From contig JAHJNL010000043.1 in NCBI GenBank assembly GCA_018820855.1, positions 1 to 64,000 of the forward strand: DNA of 64,000 nt. Direction: 5' to 3'. Source of the stretch: Pseudomonadota bacterium. Its GTDB lineage: Bacteria > Desulfobacterota > Desulfobulbia > Desulfobulbales > Desulfocapsaceae. Made by a program: the position numbers and the translations under genes. Below the pieces are notes generated by a model. The model worked only from the letters and a program-made list of their open reading frames with translations, was not told the origin of the DNA and ran no database searches. Positions 27,346 through 36,537 of the stretch are shown in pieces; position 1 is the stretch's first letter, and each line of letters starts with the position of its first letter.

Positions 27346-27531
27346 ATGTGGGAAGTAGTCGTTGATAAGGACAAATGCCAGGGAAGTGAAGAATGTATAA
27401 CTGCCTGTCCGGCCTCAGTGTATGAGCTGGTTGACGGGAAGGCGGATCCGGTCAATGCTGACGAGTGCATCGGTTGCGAGACCTGTGTCGAGGTGTGTCC
27501 CACCGGTGCCTGTACCGTAACCGAGATCTGA
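27346..27531 (+). CDS. Dicluster ferredoxin of the D. africanus FdIII type
   Basis: 61 aa. The second motif is complete (CIGCETCVEVCP). The first is C-x2-S-x2-C-x3-CP (CQGSEECITACP): the second cysteine is replaced by serine. In D. africanus FdIII the equivalent position is Asp and the site holds a [3Fe-4S] cluster. A 7Fe protein, or a site-differentiated 4Fe cluster, is therefore expected. A strong GGAAAGGAG ribosome-binding site is present. It is followed by rsmE after 16 bp. Confidence 0.93.
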   Translation: MWEVVVDKDKCQGSEECITACPASVYELVDGKADPVNADECIGCETCVEVCPTGACTVTEI

Positions 27532-27547
27532 TGGACCCACACACTTT

Positions 27548-28279
27548 ATGCGCCGTTTTTTCCTAAGTCCGAATATCGAGGTCAGTGATGAGGTCCTTCT
27601 TTCTGAAGCAGAATCTCATCATCTGACAAAGGTTCTCCGTCTGCCTGTAGGCATGCCTCTGCAACTTTTTGACGGAAAGGGCCATATCTATGATGCCGAG
27701 ATAATGGCCATGGGCAAACAGGTCCGTCTTCGCATCCTCTCTTCTCGTTATGTGGAAGAGGACGGGAGTCCCTTGCGGATCTGTCAGGGACTTTTGAAGG
27801 GACAAAAAATGGAATTCCTCCTGCAGAAATGCACGGAACTGGGGGTCGCGGAGTTTATTCCTTTTTACAGCAGCCGCTGCCAGCTCAAAAAGACAGAGCT
27901 GCGTAAGGTTGCAGAAAAGGATGGGCGCTGGCAACGAATCATTGATGAGGCCTGTAAGCAGTGCAACAGGCCCAGACCAATGCAATTGGGAACGGCGATC
28001 TCCCTGGAAGACATGGTGTCGCAGCGGGAGGAGGCAAGGCAGGGGATTTTGTTCTGGGAGGAGGAAAAAGAGGTATCTCTCCACACTGTTTCCTTGTCTG
28101 CAGATAGTGCTGGCCTGCAGGTTGTTCTGGGCCCGGAAGGCGGTTTTTCTCCAGAAGAGGCTGAGTATGCCCGGAAGGCAGGATTTCAGGTCCTGAGTCT
28201 CGGTCCTCGAATTCTTCGGGCCGAGACTGCAACCCTGGCAGCTGTCTCAATTATTCAGCACCTGACTGGCAATATGTGA
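27548..28279 (+). CDS. rsmE: 16S rRNA (uracil1498-N3)-methyltransferase RsmE
   Basis: 243 aa SPOUT methyltransferase. It starts MRRFFLSPN and carries the family blocks HHLTKVLRL, QGLLKGQKMEFLLQKCTELGV, EACKQCNRP and GPEGGFSPEEAE (cofactor knot), then LGPRILRAETA. Length and motifs are normal. It is probably co-transcribed with the ferredoxin gene upstream. Confidence 0.95.
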   Translation: MRRFFLSPNIEVSDEVLLSEAESHHLTKVLRLPVGMPLQLFDGKGHIYDAEIMAMGKQVRLRILSSRYVEEDGSPLRICQGLLKGQKMEFLLQKCTELGVAEFIPFYSSRCQLKKTELRKVAEKDGRWQRIIDEACKQCNRPRPMQLGTAISLEDMVSQREEARQGILFWEEEKEVSLHTVSLSADSAGLQVVLGPEGGFSPEEAEYARKAGFQVLSLGPRILRAETATLAAVSIIQHLTGNM

Positions 28280-28419
28280 AAATGAGGAAATGAAAAAAAG
28301 AGAGGTCTCCCTGTACCTTTTTATATGCACTGAGCGTATATAACAGGTTGACGACGCATTGCTTACAATAGGGCCGGAAAATATCGTTCAAGATCTCAAG
28401 TTATACTGAGAGGTTAGTC

Positions 28420-29149
28420 CTGAGACACAGGTTCTCCCTTCTTCTTGTCCTGTTGATAGCAGTTCACTTCTTTCCCTGTTCTGGCCGCGGGCAGGCTTCC
28501 CAGTCCCCGGAGTCGGATGAACTCGTGCTGGCAATTCATTCTTATCTGCCTGCCGTAGGACTGCACAAAAGGTCCGTCCCTCTCGTCCGTTATCTGGAAG
28601 AAAAAACAGGAAAAACAATCCGCATCGATATATCCGGCAATGAAGGAATTCTCACACCCCGGCAGCAGGAATATGGAGCCGGTTGATTTAAATCGGATTA
28701 TTTCTACTACGGTTACTGTTGCCCGCAATGAATGGAAATACGTGGCAGATGTTAAAACCAGTTTTTTCGAGAACCTTCCCGATATTTACTGTCTTGCCGA
28801 CGAAATGGGCCAGGTTTTTTTGAATCTACTGGTCAATGCCGGTCATTCTATTGCGGAAAGGATTGGTGAAAATTCAGGTATGAAAAAAGGATGCATTACC
28901 ATAAGGACTTCCCGCAAGGATGGCTGGGTAGAGGTGCGAATCCGGGACAACGGCATGGGGATAGAGGAAAACGCGCGTGATAAGCTATTTGATCCGTTTT
29001 TCACGACGAAGGAGGTCGGTAAGGGAACCGGTCAGGGCCTCTCCATTGCCCATGATGTCATAACTAAAAAGCATGACGGCACCATTACCTTTGAAACAGA
29101 AGTAGGGAAAGGGACAACATTTATTGTCAGGTTACCGGCAGCAGGATAA
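28420..29149 (+). pseudogene. Remnant of a PhnD-like sensor histidine kinase, internally deleted
   Basis: Two frames abut. The first (to 28686) has a signal-peptide-like stretch (FSLLLVLLIAVHFF) and the start of a periplasmic binding domain (ELVLAIHSYLPAVGLHKR, LVRYLEEKTG). At about 28640 coding jumps to another frame: MKEFSHPGSRNMEPVDLN, then a GHKL ATPase domain with N-box (QVFLNLLVNAGHSI), DNGMGI and GKGTGQGLSIAHDV. The rest of the binding domain, the membrane helix and the H-box helix are missing. No ATG starts the first part. A 169-aa kinase fragment could still be translated from 28640. Confidence 0.75.
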
Positions 29150-29580
29150 TCAGCCTTTTATATGCCCGCATTACATTACGCAAGATGCTTTGACCTTTCG
29201 CTCATGAATTTCTTGTTAATTTCGCGTTCAATATTTCCCATCTCCGCTCAGGGAATTTTTACTCTCCGGCCATTCTGATATTCCCGTTGCCAGAGGCAAC
29301 AACCCTGCCTGGTTCTGCTGTAACTAAAATCGAGATCCTTTTGTGAAATATTAAAGATTCCCTTGCTTGTTGAAGTACCTCATTTCCTCCGCCGTTCGCT
29401 ATCATCAGAACTCTTAACCTGAGTTGTATCCAATTTCCGGACAGGTGTATTCGCAACTGGGTTGTGGCAATCCGCTCCCGAATGAAACAGTTATGATATT
29501 GTAATTTGATTGTAACATTCGCTCTGTATTATCTGATTTCAGAAAGACTTAATTCTCACTATTCATTGAACCGGTCTGAG
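29150..29580. other. 431-bp gap upstream of the 800-aa gene
   Basis: No supported gene. The open frame at 29259-29456 (-) has no ribosome-binding site or family features. The AT-rich end next to 29581 presumably holds the promoter of the downstream cluster, but no convincing -35/-10 pair was found. Confidence 0.5.
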
Positions 29581-31983
29581 ATGATGACATCACCCCTCTG
29601 TTTTAAGAATGATGCTCCGCTGGAAAGCCGGACTGCTTTTTGTGCAGTGGCGCAGCAGGCTGAACAGTTCCGCAAAAGTGTGCTGCGGAAGGAAGATATA
29701 TTTGGGATTGCAGATACAACGGTGGGTACGGAAAATGAGTTGCAGGCCACAGTTTCCGGCGCAAAAGAGCATGTTGACCTGGCGCTTACCATAGAGCAAT
29801 CCAATTACTTCAGGAACCTCGTGCAGCGCGCAAAACGCGGAGATATGCCGCTTGCGACTGTTGTCGAGCTGCGGCAGGTGCTTGATGAGAATCATGAGCA
29901 GGTATGGGAAAACAGCTGGGTGCGCTTTCCTCGGCATCTCCTTTCCTCTTATGCGGACAAGACGCTGCGACATGACCTGCTTGCCGATAAATCCCTGCCG
30001 GACGGTCCGAATCGCGCAGACTCCAGCCGTTTTCTGATGAGTTACCAAGGGGAAGAGTGGCTCAGGATTCCGGTGAGTTATCTCCTCAAACTATCTCTTG
30101 CCGATGCAATAAGCCGCTATGAGCCAAGATTTCCTTTGTTCCTCCAGACGGGAAAGCGGTTAATGAGCCATCTTATCAGTGATAATATTTCACCTGAGAT
30201 AACCTCATTTTCCGTCACCGGTGGACAAGGTCCGCAGCTGCCCGGCAGAGATGCGGCCCGCGAAACATGCCGACGGTTTTTTATTGTGCAACTGCTGGTA
30301 CACTATGCCAATCATCAGTTTCAACTTCGTGATCGTGGACAGACCTGCCACCTTTATTTTGCTCCTAATGCGCCGTTTCGACAGAAACGGATCAATGATC
30401 TGGTCTCCGACGCATTTTATCGGGAGTTGTTTTTAAACCCCTGTCTTTCTGGGTGGAAGTGTGGAGAGGAAAAAAACCGTTACATGGCGCTTTGCCACAG
30501 GACTCTTTCCCGCAGTCAGTTGAATACCATTGCCAAGTTAAAAGAGGCCGGTATTGTGACCAACAATCTGGTTGTTCTGCCCAATACCTCAAATACCAGC
30601 CTGGCGAATAACGGTACGCATATATCCCTTGGCAGTAATGTCCTGACCGCTCTGTTTAAGAATCGCGGGATAGAGCACGGCGGTCGCTATGAAAAATATT
30701 TCGGCGATCTGGTGATAAAGATAGTCGAGCACTTCCTGCCCCTTTTTGTGACCACGGTTTCCGCTGCTCCGTTCCGGCTTGGTTTCAATGACTTTCATCC
30801 GGAAAAGTTGCTTGGCTTTCTCCCCCACGAGCTTGATTATACACATCTGCGCATGATTTGGCGGCGCTGGAAAAAGAAGGCCAATCTTCGTTTCTGCGGT
30901 CACCGCATGACACCGCTTGGTCCGGAAAGACTGGATCGTTTTATCAGTAAAATTCTGCGCCTGCGTGGAGATTTTGTGCCGGATGTCAGGCTGGTGGATT
31001 ATCTCGTTGCTCTGCAGAGTGTTGAGCAGAGTCCTGCGCTCAACGGTAGCTTCGGTAATCAGGAGCTTCTGAAAATGGATCTGACCGAGATGGGGGTATT
31101 TGATACCCGCATGGCCATGTATCTCCCGTATCGCTTGAGGGAGTTGCAGCAGATGGGTTTTTCCGGTTTTGAAGGCCGTCACTACTCACTTTTTCCCAGT
31201 CTGTTGAATAACATGGCACAGGCGGTCAACCTACAGCTGATTGTTACGGCACTTGCCTATCACTGGGTGGCCACCGGTAAAATACGGCACCATCATATTC
31301 CCGACGATCCGTTCACCGAAAGTGAACGGCGGCAGATCTTTTTTGCCTCTTCGATCGGACTTCCGACCTTTTTTGTCCGGGCCGAAACCGGGAACCATCT
31401 GCTGAGGAAGATACTTGCCCGCACGAAAGGTCAGCGGCATAGTCGCAGGTACAAAGGCTATGTCCGGGTGGGAGTCGAGGCCTACAAAAAGGCCTGCCTT
31501 GATATGCTTTTTGAAGACAGGAGCAGGGTTTTTGATTCGGCGGAGGTCGGAGAGGAACTTACCGGCATGCAGGCGCTTCTTGCCGGTGACAGGATTTCGG
31601 CAGCTGATGAGCTGACACGAGGCATCCTTCGGGACAGCGGTAGCAGCGGCAGCGCCATGAATAGGGACGCCGAAGAGTTCAACCGCACAGCGGAGCGCTA
31701 TTATCGAACCACTCTCTGGTCCGAGCATATGAAGGAGGGGCTGCAGGTTCTGATGGATGACGGGAAAAGGCTGGATAGTTGCAGTGATCAATACTTTGCA
31801 CAGATGCGGCAGGAGGTAGCCGGTAATAAGGGTGCCGCTGAAGTTATTCAGCAACTTGGCAACAAGGTCATTGCTGATCAGGCAGACAGTGACGACACCA
31901 GACGGCTGATTATGTTGTCGATGTTGATCGTCGAGCAGGAACATCGCCAGTCAATGACACAATCATACACAGGAACACAGTGA
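29581..31983 (+). CDS. Large conserved-looking protein of unknown function
   Basis: 800 aa from ATG 29581 (a TTG at 29506 would add 25 residues). I do not recognise the family. It is a basic, soluble-looking protein without a signal peptide or membrane helix. The central part has the best conserved look: VLPNTSNTSLANNGTHIS, GFNDFHPEKLLGFLPHELDY, MGFSGFEGRHYS and DDPFTESERRQIFF. The many His, Asp and Arg residues in such blocks suggest an enzyme. The stop overlaps the GTG of the phosphatidylserine decarboxylase homologue (GTGA), so the two are translationally coupled, which hints at a phospholipid or envelope role. Confidence 0.85.
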   Translation: MMTSPLCFKNDAPLESRTAFCAVAQQAEQFRKSVLRKEDIFGIADTTVGTENELQATVSGAKEHVDLALTIEQSNYFRNLVQRAKRGDMPLATVVELRQVLDENHEQVWENSWVRFPRHLLSSYADKTLRHDLLADKSLPDGPNRADSSRFLMSYQGEEWLRIPVSYLLKLSLADAISRYEPRFPLFLQTGKRLMSHLISDNISPEITSFSVTGGQGPQLPGRDAARETCRRFFIVQLLVHYANHQFQLRDRGQTCHLYFAPNAPFRQKRINDLVSDAFYRELFLNPCLSGWKCGEEKNRYMALCHRTLSRSQLNTIAKLKEAGIVTNNLVVLPNTSNTSLANNGTHISLGSNVLTALFKNRGIEHGGRYEKYFGDLVIKIVEHFLPLFVTTVSAAPFRLGFNDFHPEKLLGFLPHELDYTHLRMIWRRWKKKANLRFCGHRMTPLGPERLDRFISKILRLRGDFVPDVRLVDYLVALQSVEQSPALNGSFGNQELLKMDLTEMGVFDTRMAMYLPYRLRELQQMGFSGFEGRHYSLFPSLLNNMAQAVNLQLIVTALAYHWVATGKIRHHHIPDDPFTESERRQIFFASSIGLPTFFVRAETGNHLLRKILARTKGQRHSRRYKGYVRVGVEAYKKACLDMLFEDRSRVFDSAEVGEELTGMQALLAGDRISAADELTRGILRDSGSSGSAMNRDAEEFNRTAERYYRTTLWSEHMKEGLQVLMDDGKRLDSCSDQYFAQMRQEVAGNKGAAEVIQQLGNKVIADQADSDDTRRLIMLSMLIVEQEHRQSMTQSYTGTQ

Positions 31984-33053
31984 ATATACATCAGTATGTT
32001 GTCAGAGAAACAGGTGAAATTGTAACGGAAAAACTGATAGGTGACCGTTTGGTGCACCTGCTCTACAACCCGGTGCGTGAACATGCGCCAGCCATGTTTA
32101 ATGCCCTGACATCCAGCCGCATGTCAAGCCTGTTGGGGTATTTTCATTTTGATTTCGATCTGGATCAGAGGCGGGGGAAGGGACTTGAGCTGCTCACTAA
32201 AATGGGAGTGGATTGGCAGGAATGCGTTGACTCTCCCCATACCTTGGACACCCCGCGCAAGGTTTTTGAACGCAAGATCCGTTACTGGGATATGCGGCCA
32301 ATGGATCAGGACCCGTTAGCCGTGGTTTCACCGGCCGATGCCAAAGTCCTGATCGGTTCGCTGGGAACAACGCCTGCTCTCTTTATCAAGGAAAAGTTTT
32401 TTTCCGTAGTCGAGTTGCTGGGTATGGAGCAGGGCTGGGTTGATGATTTCGAGGAGGGCGACTTTGCCGTCTTTCGTTTGACCCCGGATAAGTACCATTA
32501 CAACCATCTTCCTGTCAGTGGCAGGGTCTTGGATACCTATGAGCTGGGAGGACGTTATCATTCTTGTAATCCCGGAGCTGTTCTCGCCCTGGCCTCCTTG
32601 TATGCAAAAAACAAACGGGTGGTGACCATCATCGACACCGATGTTGAAAATGGTTCACAGGTTGGATTGGTGGCCATGATCGAGGTGGTTGCCCTTATGA
32701 TCGGTGATATTGTCCAGTGTTACTCAGGTCTCCGCTATGATGATGCGCTGCCGGTCAGGCCAGGCATGTTTGTGGAAAAAGGCTGTCCGAAGAGTCTCTA
32801 TCGGCCTGGAAGTTCAACAGATATCCTGCTCTTTCAACCGGGCCGGCTGACGTTCAGTGAGGATTTGCGCATGAATGCCTGCCGCCGGGACGTACAGAGC
32901 CGCTTTTCCTCCGGATTGGGCCACCCCCTGGTAGAGACTGACATTAGGGTTCGCGCAACTGTTGGCAGGGCAAACAGCGGGCGAGTGTGGCCGGTGCAGA
33001 AGTGCAGGAGAGAAAACTGGATAACTGATTGTCTGAAAAAAAAAGGTACTTGA
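31980..33053 (+). CDS. Phosphatidylserine decarboxylase homologue
   Basis: 357 aa from a GTG start with AGGAA five bases upstream. The core matches pyruvoyl-dependent phosphatidylserine decarboxylases: FRLTPDKYHYNHLPVSG, GRYHSCNPGAV and VEKGCPKSLYRPGSSTDILLF. The self-cleavage motif is GSST here, where E. coli Psd has LGST. A C-terminal extension of about 60 residues is rich in Arg. It would make phosphatidylethanolamine, or act on a related head group given its unusual neighbours. Confidence 0.85.
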   Translation: MNIHQYVVRETGEIVTEKLIGDRLVHLLYNPVREHAPAMFNALTSSRMSSLLGYFHFDFDLDQRRGKGLELLTKMGVDWQECVDSPHTLDTPRKVFERKIRYWDMRPMDQDPLAVVSPADAKVLIGSLGTTPALFIKEKFFSVVELLGMEQGWVDDFEEGDFAVFRLTPDKYHYNHLPVSGRVLDTYELGGRYHSCNPGAVLALASLYAKNKRVVTIIDTDVENGSQVGLVAMIEVVALMIGDIVQCYSGLRYDDALPVRPGMFVEKGCPKSLYRPGSSTDILLFQPGRLTFSEDLRMNACRRDVQSRFSSGLGHPLVETDIRVRATVGRANSGRVWPVQKCRRENWITDCLKKKGT

Positions 33054-33139
33054 AAGTGTGAAGGAAATGTTGCCAAATACAACGATATATCAATATGATA
33101 GGATGACATTCGTCCGGGCCGGTTGGAGGCGGATGAAAC

Positions 33140-34192
33140 ATGGCTGAGCAACTGTTTATTCTGTTTTGCTCTCTCGGGTTTATTGCCCTGTTTGTATGGG
33201 GCTTTCGCTATCTGCCTCAGGAGCGGTGGCAGATGATGGCGGTAATCCCGTATCGCAAGAAAAACAGCAGTCACTGGCATGGTGCCAACCTGACTTTTTA
33301 CGGTTTCCTGATCGCCTGTGCAATCGCTGTCGGGGTGCTCTTTTCCCTGATCCTGCTGCAGAGTGTGTCCATCTCTCTCCCGGGAGTTTTCGTCGTCATG
33401 CTGCTTATTCTCGCGGTCTGTCTGCCTGCTTCCAGAATAATGGCGCGGCTGGTCGAAAAAAAGCGCTATACCTTTACCATTGGCGGGGCATTTTTCTGCG
33501 GTTTGCTGTTGACTCCCTGGGGCATCGTTGCTGTGAACGCCTTCCTGCGGTCGTCAGGGTCTCAGGAGCTCGATATGATGGCCTTGCTTGCCGCTCTCGC
33601 CATTGGTTATACCCTCGGCGAGGGACTGGGCAGGTTGGCCTGTGTGAGTTTCGGTTGCTGTTACGGCAAGCCGCTGAAAGACTGCTGTCGGATGACTAAC
33701 TTGCTCTTTAGCCGTCTTGCCTTTGTTTTTACCGGCATCACCAAGAAAGCAGTTTATGAAGGGGCGCTGGAAGGTGAAAAACTGATACCTATCCAGGGGC
33801 TAACCTGTATCCTCTACACGGCTACTGCACTTTTTTCAGCACATCTCTTCTTGACGGCGCACTATGTAGCAGCATTCTTGATCAGCCTGTTAGTCTCTCA
33901 GGTGTGGCGGATAATTTCCGAAACGATGCGTGCTGATTTTCGGGGCTTCAGCAAGGTGTCGGCTTATCAGAAAATGAGTTTTGCCGCCTTGCCGTATGCC
34001 TTTCTTATAACCGTTCTGGCACCCACCCCGATGTTGCCAGCCCCTTCAGTTATTCAAGGTCTCTCTATTTTCAGTCAACCCCTTCCCATGATCAGTGTGC
34101 AGTTCCTCTGGCTTGCTCTCTTCTGGGTATTCGGGCGCAGCATGGTGACTTCATCTACAATCTCCTTTCAGGTTGTGCAGGAACACATTTGA
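33140..34192 (+). CDS. Lgt-like polytopic membrane protein
   Basis: 350 aa with about seven hydrophobic segments (near residues 4-24, 51-72, 78-100, 113-137, 148-165, 215-245, 325-345). The block GRLACVSFGCCYGKPL resembles the signature of the prolipoprotein diacylglyceryl transferase family, in which an Arg and a Gly-rich segment contact phosphatidylglycerol. It is longer than typical Lgt and the canonical lipoprotein context is absent. GGAGG is upstream. Likely in the same transcript as the decarboxylase homologue, 86 bp away. Confidence 0.7.
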   Translation: MAEQLFILFCSLGFIALFVWGFRYLPQERWQMMAVIPYRKKNSSHWHGANLTFYGFLIACAIAVGVLFSLILLQSVSISLPGVFVVMLLILAVCLPASRIMARLVEKKRYTFTIGGAFFCGLLLTPWGIVAVNAFLRSSGSQELDMMALLAALAIGYTLGEGLGRLACVSFGCCYGKPLKDCCRMTNLLFSRLAFVFTGITKKAVYEGALEGEKLIPIQGLTCILYTATALFSAHLFLTAHYVAAFLISLLVSQVWRIISETMRADFRGFSKVSAYQKMSFAALPYAFLITVLAPTPMLPAPSVIQGLSIFSQPLPMISVQFLWLALFWVFGRSMVTSSTISFQVVQEHI

Positions 34193-34538
34193 AACCAAAA
34201 AACAATCAGATCCAAACGGGTTTCTAACAGAAAAATAATATTGGCGATCTATTTAAGAAGAGAGAAGGATAACAAACTCAGCTGTAAGAGCTACAGGTCA
34301 GGAAATATATGGCGGTGAAGATGTTTCACGGTGCCGCTGTTCGAAACATGATCGCTTTGACTTTTTGATTGCTGAGATGCGGGAAAAAGGGGTTCATCAA
34401 TCTGTCTACCTGGTCAAGCTGTGCGGATATGGATTTGTTTACAGCAAGAGCAAAACTGTTTTTTAATAATCTGGCCATGCAGATGCAATTAAATGAAGAA
34501 ATGGCGGATAAGGTCTTTTTGAAAGGATAACCAATATC
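34193..34538. other. 346-bp gap between the Lgt-like and DUF1045 genes
   Basis: No supported gene. An open frame on the plus strand (34257-34466) lacks a good start codon. A minus-strand frame (34326-34715) runs into the next gene and is a shadow. Confidence 0.5.
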
Positions 34539-35300
34539 ATGCGATTTGCTCTTTACTATGCCCCTGCCTCTTCTTCCCTGCTGGGGGAGCTGGGCTGCAG
34601 GTGGCTGGGGCGTGATGCCCTCAGTCAACAGAAAGTCAGGCAGGATCGTTTTCCCGGTATTAGTCAGGACAGACTCCATGAGCTGACCCGCACTCCCAGA
34701 CGTTACGGGCTGCACGGAACCCTGAAGGCACCCTTCAGGCTGGTCGCCGATTACGATGTGGAGATGCTGCGATCGGCCATAGCTGATTTTGCCTGCCGCC
34801 GTCCTCTCTTCTCTATGCCATCACTGGTTCTCCGCCAGATTAATGATTTTTTCTGCCTGTGCCCTGAAAAACAGACACTGCCGCTGCAGAGTCTGGCGGC
34901 GGCCTGTGTGCAGAACTTCGATAGATACAGGGCAGCCCCGACCGCCGGTGAACTTGCACGCAGACGTCGTCACATTCTTACACCCGTTGAAAAAGATAAT
35001 CTTGCTGCCTGGGGATATCCGTATGTCCTTGATCAGTATCGATTTCATATTACGCTTACAACCAGAATATCGAGCAACAGGGAAAAGGAGGTGGTTTACG
35101 CCGCCCTCTCTGACATGTTTGCACCTGTACTCGGAGAGCCGATTGTGATGGATGCCATCTGTCTTTTTATTGAACCGGCTCCCGGACAAAAACTCTTCTG
35201 CACAGATCGTTTTCTCTTCAGCAGTTCAGACCAGCTCACCGAGAATATTGTAATCAATGCTAACCAGAAACAGCAGCAAAACGTCTATTCTGAATGGTAA
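34539..35300 (+). CDS. DUF1045 2H phosphoesterase (phn-associated family)
   Basis: 253 aa. It begins MRFALYYAPASSS and has two histidine motifs of the 2H phosphoesterase superfamily, HGTLKAPF (about residue 59) and HITLT (about 169). This family is often encoded in C-P lyase operons. In the C-P lyase pathway a cyclic 5-phosphoribosyl 1,2-phosphate must be opened, a step done by PhnP in E. coli. No phnP is seen here, so this protein is a reasonable candidate for that step, although it lies 22 kb from the operon. AAAGGA precedes the ATG. Confidence 0.85.
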   Translation: MRFALYYAPASSSLLGELGCRWLGRDALSQQKVRQDRFPGISQDRLHELTRTPRRYGLHGTLKAPFRLVADYDVEMLRSAIADFACRRPLFSMPSLVLRQINDFFCLCPEKQTLPLQSLAAACVQNFDRYRAAPTAGELARRRRHILTPVEKDNLAAWGYPYVLDQYRFHITLTTRISSNREKEVVYAALSDMFAPVLGEPIVMDAICLFIEPAPGQKLFCTDRFLFSSSDQLTENIVINANQKQQQNVYSEW

Positions 35301-35368
35301 GTATGTATGCAGATAAATTTTTTTTTCGATAGCATTAGCTGGAACACAAATCGCTATCTGCAGTACTT

Positions 35369-36052
35369 ATGAAAAACCCGCTGATCACCTTTTTACTGCT
35401 GCCAGCTTTTCTGCCAGGGCTTGCAGCAGCCACAAATCTGTCATATACCTATCGTGAAATAACCGGTGCCGAGAGCAAGACGTTTAACTGGGAACTTCTG
35501 GAAAAAGGTGATCAGGTGCTGATTACCTCAAGCGGTGCAGAGGAAAAGCTTGTCAATGTCTGCAGACGCGACGGGCTAACATTACGCTGGTCCGTAACAC
35601 AAGGCTCCGACACAGATTTTCAGGCGGAGCGTATTGCCAACACCATTTCTCTGCGTGGCAGGTTTCAGGGGAAAAAAATCGAAAAGTATCTGAACATCGA
35701 TGAGCGTCCCTGGTTTCAGCCGCTGTCATATTGCCTGCGTACACTCAGTCGCGGTGATACGAAAACCCTCAGTTTCTGGACAATCCGCATGGACACCCTT
35801 GAGCTTGTTGCCATGCAGGCTGAAAGACGGGGTGAGGAGCTCATTCGAATTGAAGGAAAAAAGATTGAAACTCGCCGAGTGGAAATCCGAAAAGAAGGTT
35901 TCCTCTCTGTGATGTGGAGCGCCAATTACTGGTTCAGGACAGATGACAACGTCTTTGTTCAATATCGTGGAACCCATGGGTTCCCTGGCACTCCGGAGAC
36001 GCACGTCACTTTGTCCAGAGCAGACTCTGCCTGGACTGATTCCAATATATGA
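35369..36052 (+). CDS. Secreted protein of unknown family
   Basis: 227 aa with a Sec signal peptide (to about residue 21, GLAAA). The mature part alternates polar and hydrophobic residues, as a beta-sandwich would (NLSYTYREITG, KTLSFWTIRMDTLELVAMQAER), and has two cysteines that could form a disulfide. It is reminiscent of periplasmic lipid-handling or DUF3108-like folds, but no motif proves this. It is the last gene of the lipid-like cluster and 68 bp after the DUF1045 gene. Confidence 0.65.
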   Translation: MKNPLITFLLLPAFLPGLAAATNLSYTYREITGAESKTFNWELLEKGDQVLITSSGAEEKLVNVCRRDGLTLRWSVTQGSDTDFQAERIANTISLRGRFQGKKIEKYLNIDERPWFQPLSYCLRTLSRGDTKTLSFWTIRMDTLELVAMQAERRGEELIRIEGKKIETRRVEIRKEGFLSVMWSANYWFRTDDNVFVQYRGTHGFPGTPETHVTLSRADSAWTDSNI

Positions 36053-36243
36053 ATATCTGAGATTTCTATTACAAACCGGCTTCGACTTGTTTTGCTGCAG
36101 ACTGCCCTTCAGGAACATTCTCTGGCCTCGCCTATGGCATGAGAACATCGTACTATTTCTTGGTAATTGCTCTTTTTTGTGATAAAAAAAGAATAGTAAA
36201 AAAAAACAAATCAACTCAAAATAACAACTGAGGGAGGAGTTCT

Positions 36244-36402
36244 ATGGACAAATACGAATGCCCCTGCGGCTATATCTACGATCCGGAAGAAGGGGATTAT
36301 GAGAACGGTATTGAGCCCGGAACAGCCTTTGCAGATCTCCCGGATAGTTGGGTTTGCCCTAAGTGCGGAGCTGCGAAAGAGGAGTTCTGGAAGGTCGAGT
36401 AG
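36244..36402 (+). CDS. Rubredoxin with a C-x-C first knuckle
   Basis: 52 aa, an intact small gene preceded by GAGGGAGGAG. The protein starts [20 protein letters not shown], and its second knuckle is [14 protein letters not shown]. The second loop is normal C-x2-C, whereas the first is C-x-C, one residue shorter than the usual C-x2-C of rubredoxin. The electron-transfer site should still bind one Fe by four Cys, but with altered geometry. Rubredoxins act as electron carriers in oxygen and superoxide defence in anaerobes. Confidence 0.93.
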   Translation: MDKYECPCGYIYDPEEGDYENGIEPGTAFADLPDSWVCPKCGAAKEEFWKVE

Positions 36403-36537
36403 TAGAGGGCAGTAGCACTCTTTTTCATGGTCTGACAATCCCTTGCCGTGTGTTCTCTTATTAACGAAGGGAGATGTGTTGTCGAGGCGCAGGGCAGGTA
36501 CCTGCAGAGACGGCGAACCCATTCAGGTGGCAAACTG

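Noticed and set aside
34257-34466. Open plus-strand frame with a Cys-Arg-Cys segment
   Set aside because: No start codon with a ribosome-binding site and no recognised family; treated as intergenic.
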